From contig CAJQND010000248.1 in NCBI GenBank assembly GCA_905479595.1, positions 1-7,556 of the forward strand: a stretch of DNA of 7,556 nucleotides, in the 5' to 3' direction. The first letter of the stretch is position 1; the number at the start of each line of letters is the position of its first letter. The notes below the pieces were generated by a model that was given only the letters and a program-made list of their open reading frames with translations, was not told the DNA's origin and ran no database searches. The DNA comes from an uncultured Hyphomicrobiales bacterium (GTDB lineage Bacteria > Pseudomonadota > Alphaproteobacteria > Rhizobiales > CAJQND01). Positions 4,941-7,556 of this stretch are shown here, piece after piece. The position numbers and the translations under genes are program-made.

Positions 4941-6952
4941 GTTGCCCCGGCCTCATGATTCGTCGTAATGCGTGGCCTGCCAGATGCGGTGACCGCGAAT
5001 TTGCTTTCAATCAGTGTCTCGCGACCTTCGATTGTGGCGGTTTTATCGGTTTGTTTCTCTTTTAATTCGACATCTCCGGCGCCTGCCTCATGCGCTTTTG
5101 CGCGGACCGCGGCCGAGAGTTCACCGCGCGCATGAGCGATTGCTTTGGCAAGGGTGGTGAACTGCTGTGGCGCGCCAGCTACATGGCCCATAAACACCTG
5201 GTAGCGGCCTTCCTCTGGCGCTGTGACCCGGGCTTCAAGAGTAATACGCACTTGTCCGGCGACGGCACCAACCGCATTCGCCACACCAGCATGCGCAGGG
5301 ACAATTGCGTCAGTGCCAAGCATGGCGGCTACGTCATTGTAATAGACATGCGCCGATGCACCGAGGCCAATAACCGGGACTGATAAGTTCAACGCAAGCT
5401 TGACCATCCGGTTTTGTTGGGTGGACTGGGTTTCTGACAGCAGGAACTTATGCACGTCATTGCGGGTGATACCGTCTTCATCAAACCCTGCTGCCAGCAA
5501 GGCTTCAGCTGATGCTGTCACCAGAGTTGTGAGGACCCAGCGCGCCATCGCCTCTGCGCTGTCAGCGATGAATTTGCCCGCATTGGTTTTGTGTCGGGCA
5601 AACACCTGCATTCCTTTTAGCGCAACCTCTTTGTCCCAATCGCTATGCAGACCAAGAACATGGGCGGCATCTGACGGGGTTACGCCCGCGATTTGAACAA
5701 GCCCGCGGCTAACCAATCGATCAAGAGTGCCAACGCGCGCGCGCGTCGAGAATAGAGCTGCAAGTGGCACGACGTCTTCGCCAATCTGGCCGAGCAAGGC
5801 TTTCTCTGTATCGCTATGGCCTTCAGCATTTTTGATTGCCTGCACAAAAAGCCCGTCATAGTCGCTATGCCGTGCGGCCTTCAATTGCCGTTCAAGGGTT
5901 TCGTGCACAATCGCACGATGGGTTATTGCAAGCAGACTTAAGGGAATGTGGCGTCTGGGGCCGAGTTTTATTGCGCATTTCAAGCCATCGGCAGCAACAT
6001 GAACAGCACTGTCTCCACCAAGTCCGATGGTGCGCATGGCAACTGCCTCTACCATCGTGTGCCAGCCGCCAACTTGTGCACCTTTGGGGTCGAGGCGGGG
6101 CTGACCGTTGCGCAAGAATGCATAGTCAGTGGTGGTGCCACCAATATCAGACACAAGCGCATCGCTTGTGTTGGTGAGCCAGGAAGCCCCGACAAGGCTC
6201 GCGGCTGGCCCCGACAGGATCGTCTCGATTGGTTTGGTTTGCGCGAGGTCTGCTGAAATAAGCGCGCCATCGCCGCGTACCACCATGAGCGGAGCATGAA
6301 TGCCGTGCGCGTGCATAAAATTTTTGGCAGCGGAAATCAGATGGTGGATGAGGTTGATCAAACGAGCATTTAACACACAGGTAAGCGCCCGGCGCGGCCC
6401 GTCCAGTTTTTGCGAAAGTTCATGGCTGCAGGTAACCGGCTTGCCAGTCATTTCAACAATCATATCGCGCACAGCACATTCATGCGTAATATTAAGAACC
6501 GCAAATTGCCCGGCTACCGCAAATGCGGAAACCTCTCCATCAAGACTTGTAAGACCATCGCGCAGCGCGTCCAGATCAAGGTCTGCAAGGGGCGAACCAA
6601 ATGCATCGTGCCCGCCGGCAATAGTAATGTGTGGATCGCCCTTCAGGGCGTCCGCGAGGCCAGCGCGGGACAGAGCGGTTTGGTCAAACCCGATGAGCAC
6701 CAAACAAATCCGCCCGCCTTGACCTTCAACAACCGCATTGGTGGCAAGTGTGGTGGAAAGCGATACCAGCGCGACGTCATCTGGCGCGATCTTTGAGTTA
6801 GCGAGAACATTGTCTACCGCCGCGCCAATCCCAATCGCCAGGTCTTGGCGAGTGGTCAGTGCTTTAGCGCTGGCAACAATCCCCTTGTCTTCGTCCAGCA
6901 ACACGCAGTCGGTATAGGTGCCACCAGTATCAATTCCCATCAACAGCGCCAT
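4937..6952 (-). CDS. Hydantoinase/oxoprolinase family protein (HyuA-type ATPase subunit)
   Basis: A 671-residue protein of the HyuA/5-oxoprolinase A type, whose members use ATP to phosphorylate and open lactams or hydantoins, or act in acetone and acetophenone carboxylation. Seen: the N-terminal ASKHA phosphate motif DTGGTYTD (8-15); STTLATNAVVEGQG (66-79), typical of the family; CSHELSQKLDGPRRA (175-189); LSGPAASLVGA (246-256); the second phosphate motif DIGGTTTDYAFL (269-280); GLGGDSAVH (310-318); VIGLGASAHVY (527-537); and PAHAGVANAVGAVAG (552-566). Length is as usual for HyuA. HyuB-type partners are normally adjacent but none is in the window, before or after. The ATG at 6952-6950 is chosen because AAAGG (6964-6960) precedes it by 7 bases and the first motif then lies close to the N-terminus; an in-frame ATG at 6994 and TTG at 7000 lack a Shine-Dalgarno. 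It is the first gene of the four-gene operon, and its stop overlaps the next start. Divergent from the copper ATPase gene. Confidence 0.9.
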   Translation of the reverse strand: MALLMGIDTGGTYTDCVLLDEDKGIVASAKALTTRQDLAIGIGAAVDNVLANSKIAPDDVALVSLSTTLATNAVVEGQGGRICLVLIGFDQTALSRAGLADALKGDPHITIAGGHDAFGSPLADLDLDALRDGLTSLDGEVSAFAVAGQFAVLNITHECAVRDMIVEMTGKPVTCSHELSQKLDGPRRALTCVLNARLINLIHHLISAAKNFMHAHGIHAPLMVVRGDGALISADLAQTKPIETILSGPAASLVGASWLTNTSDALVSDIGGTTTDYAFLRNGQPRLDPKGAQVGGWHTMVEAVAMRTIGLGGDSAVHVAADGLKCAIKLGPRRHIPLSLLAITHRAIVHETLERQLKAARHSDYDGLFVQAIKNAEGHSDTEKALLGQIGEDVVPLAALFSTRARVGTLDRLVSRGLVQIAGVTPSDAAHVLGLHSDWDKEVALKGMQVFARHKTNAGKFIADSAEAMARWVLTTLVTASAEALLAAGFDEDGITRNDVHKFLLSETQSTQQNRMVKLALNLSVPVIGLGASAHVYYNDVAAMLGTDAIVPAHAGVANAVGAVAGQVRITLEARVTAPEEGRYQVFMGHVAGAPQQFTTLAKAIAHARGELSAAVRAKAHEAGAGDVELKEKQTDKTATIEGRETLIESKFAVTASGRPRITTNHEAGAT

Positions 6953-7042
6953 TACGGGACCTTTAAACAATGTCAATTCGGGAGTTTCTGTCATGAACAA
7001 GCAGCGGCGGCAAGAAAAATGGGGCAGGCAGGATCTACATCA

Positions 7043-7073
7043 TTGACCTTCCAGTTGCAGGAAGGTCTATAAC
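7043..7073 (+). promoter_or_regulatory. MerR/CueR-type copper-responsive promoter and operator
   Basis: A -35 element TTGACC (7043-7048) and a -10 element TATAAC (7068-7073) are separated by 19 bp, the over-long spacing typical of promoters activated by MerR-family regulators. The spacer holds a perfect dyad: ACCTTCC (7046-7052) and GGAAGGT (7060-7066) around AGTTGCA. This is the arrangement known from CueR-controlled copA promoters. The regulator gene is not in the window. Transcription would start about 6-7 bases after the -10, at or next to the ATG at 7080. Confidence 0.88.
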
Positions 7074-7079
7074 GCCCCC

Positions 7080-7556
7080 ATGGACAAACATGTAATTATC
7101 AGAGATCCGGTTTGCGGTATGACCGTTGAACTGGCTGCGGGCAAACCCTCTCATACCCATGGGGGTCATGAGTTTCATTTTTGTTGCGATGGCTGTTGCA
7201 ATAAATTTGCATCTACACCGGAAGACTTTCTCACAGCTGAAGATATTGTGTGCGGAATGGATGTTGACCGCGCGAGTGCTGCGCATTTAGCGAAGTACAA
7301 TGGTGAGCGGTTCTATTTCTGCTCGGCAAACTGCGAAAGAAAGTTTGAAGATGAGCCGGAAAAATGGCTTGTCGGGCGTCCTGAACCTGAACCCATGCCG
7401 GAAGGCACAATGTATACCTGCCCAATGGACCCGGAGATTGTTCAGGAAGGGCCTGGGGATTGCCCAATTTGCGGTATGGCGTTGGAACCCATGGGCATTC
7501 CACCCGCTGATGCAGGGCCAAATCTGGAGCTGGTAGACTTTACCAAGCGATTTGTT
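7080..7556 (+). CDS. copA: Copper-type P1B ATPase, N-terminal part (runs off window)
   Basis: The first 159 residues of a heavy-metal-exporting P-type ATPase of the inner membrane; the transmembrane and ATPase domains lie beyond 7556. Seen in order: a first YHS domain (DPVCGMTVE, 9-17, to FCCDGCCNKF, 34-43); a second YHS domain (DIVCGMDVD, 55-63, to YFCSANCERKF, 79-89); a Glu/Pro linker; and a heavy-metal-binding domain with YTCPMDPEI (112-120) and GDCPICGMALEP (126-137). ELVDFTKRFV then begins the approach to the first membrane helix. This layout is typical of copper/silver exporters, and the CueR-type promoter supports copper. The ATG at 7080 is the only sensible start before the first YHS motif. 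The purine-rich AGGAAGG at 7059-7065 is an operator arm and lies upstream of the predicted transcript start, so it should not serve as a ribosome site. Confidence 0.92.
   Translation, partial: MDKHVIIRDPVCGMTVELAAGKPSHTHGGHEFHFCCDGCCNKFASTPEDFLTAEDIVCGMDVDRASAAHLAKYNGERFYFCSANCERKFEDEPEKWLVGRPEPEPMPEGTMYTCPMDPEIVQEGPGDCPICGMALEPMGIPPADAGPNLELVDFTKRFV

Noticed and set aside
7059..7065. AGGAAGG as the ribosome binding site of the copper ATPase gene
   Set aside because: It is one arm of the MerR-type operator, lies between the -35 and -10, is 14 bases from the ATG, and would not be in the transcript.
1..7556. tRNA or rRNA genes, CRISPR arrays, insertion sequences, phage genes, riboswitches
   Set aside because: I looked on both strands and saw no repeat arrays, transposase motifs, cloverleaf-like genes or riboswitch-like leaders.

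Overview
The window looks like an ordinary chromosomal segment of an alphaproteobacterium, probably of the Hyphomicrobiales/Rhizobiales group. The reasons are the alphaproteobacterial-type IF-3, a hydrolase of the ABHD10-like type next to it, and the moderate GC with no signs of phage, transposons or plasmid functions. Genus cannot be read from the sequence.

Layout. Bases 1-61 are the tail of an unidentified plus-strand gene. It is separated by a symmetrical bidirectional terminator (about 69-106) from the convergent gene infC (131-670, minus). infC appears to start at an AUA codon, so its N-terminus is missed if only ATG/GTG/TTG starts are allowed. Divergent from infC is an alpha/beta hydrolase (852-1637, plus). 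Two small hypothetical genes follow: a secreted protein with two cysteines (1656-1880, minus) and a 60-residue two-helix membrane protein (2072-2254, plus), whose end overlaps the end of the next operon.

The centre (2241-6952, minus) is a tightly packed four-gene operon, in order of transcription: a hydantoinase/oxoprolinase A-type ATPase without a HyuB partner; a 77-residue helical protein (ATGA overlap); a class III PLP-dependent aminotransferase or lyase; and a D-2-hydroxyacid dehydrogenase that begins 4 bases after the aminotransferase stop. The set suggests a catabolic sequence: ATP-driven opening or activation of a lactam-like substrate, removal of the amino group, and NAD-linked conversion between a 2-oxoacid and a 2-hydroxyacid. 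The substrate is not evident, and no transporter, regulator or HyuB lies in the window. This operon is the best candidate here for an undescribed pathway.

The right end (7080-7556, plus) is the N-terminus of a copper-type P1B ATPase with two YHS domains and a CPMDPE...CPICGM metal-binding domain. It is driven by a textbook MerR/CueR-type promoter with a 19-bp spacer. The predicted transcription start falls on or beside the ATG, so the message may be leaderless. This gene is divergent from the four-gene operon.
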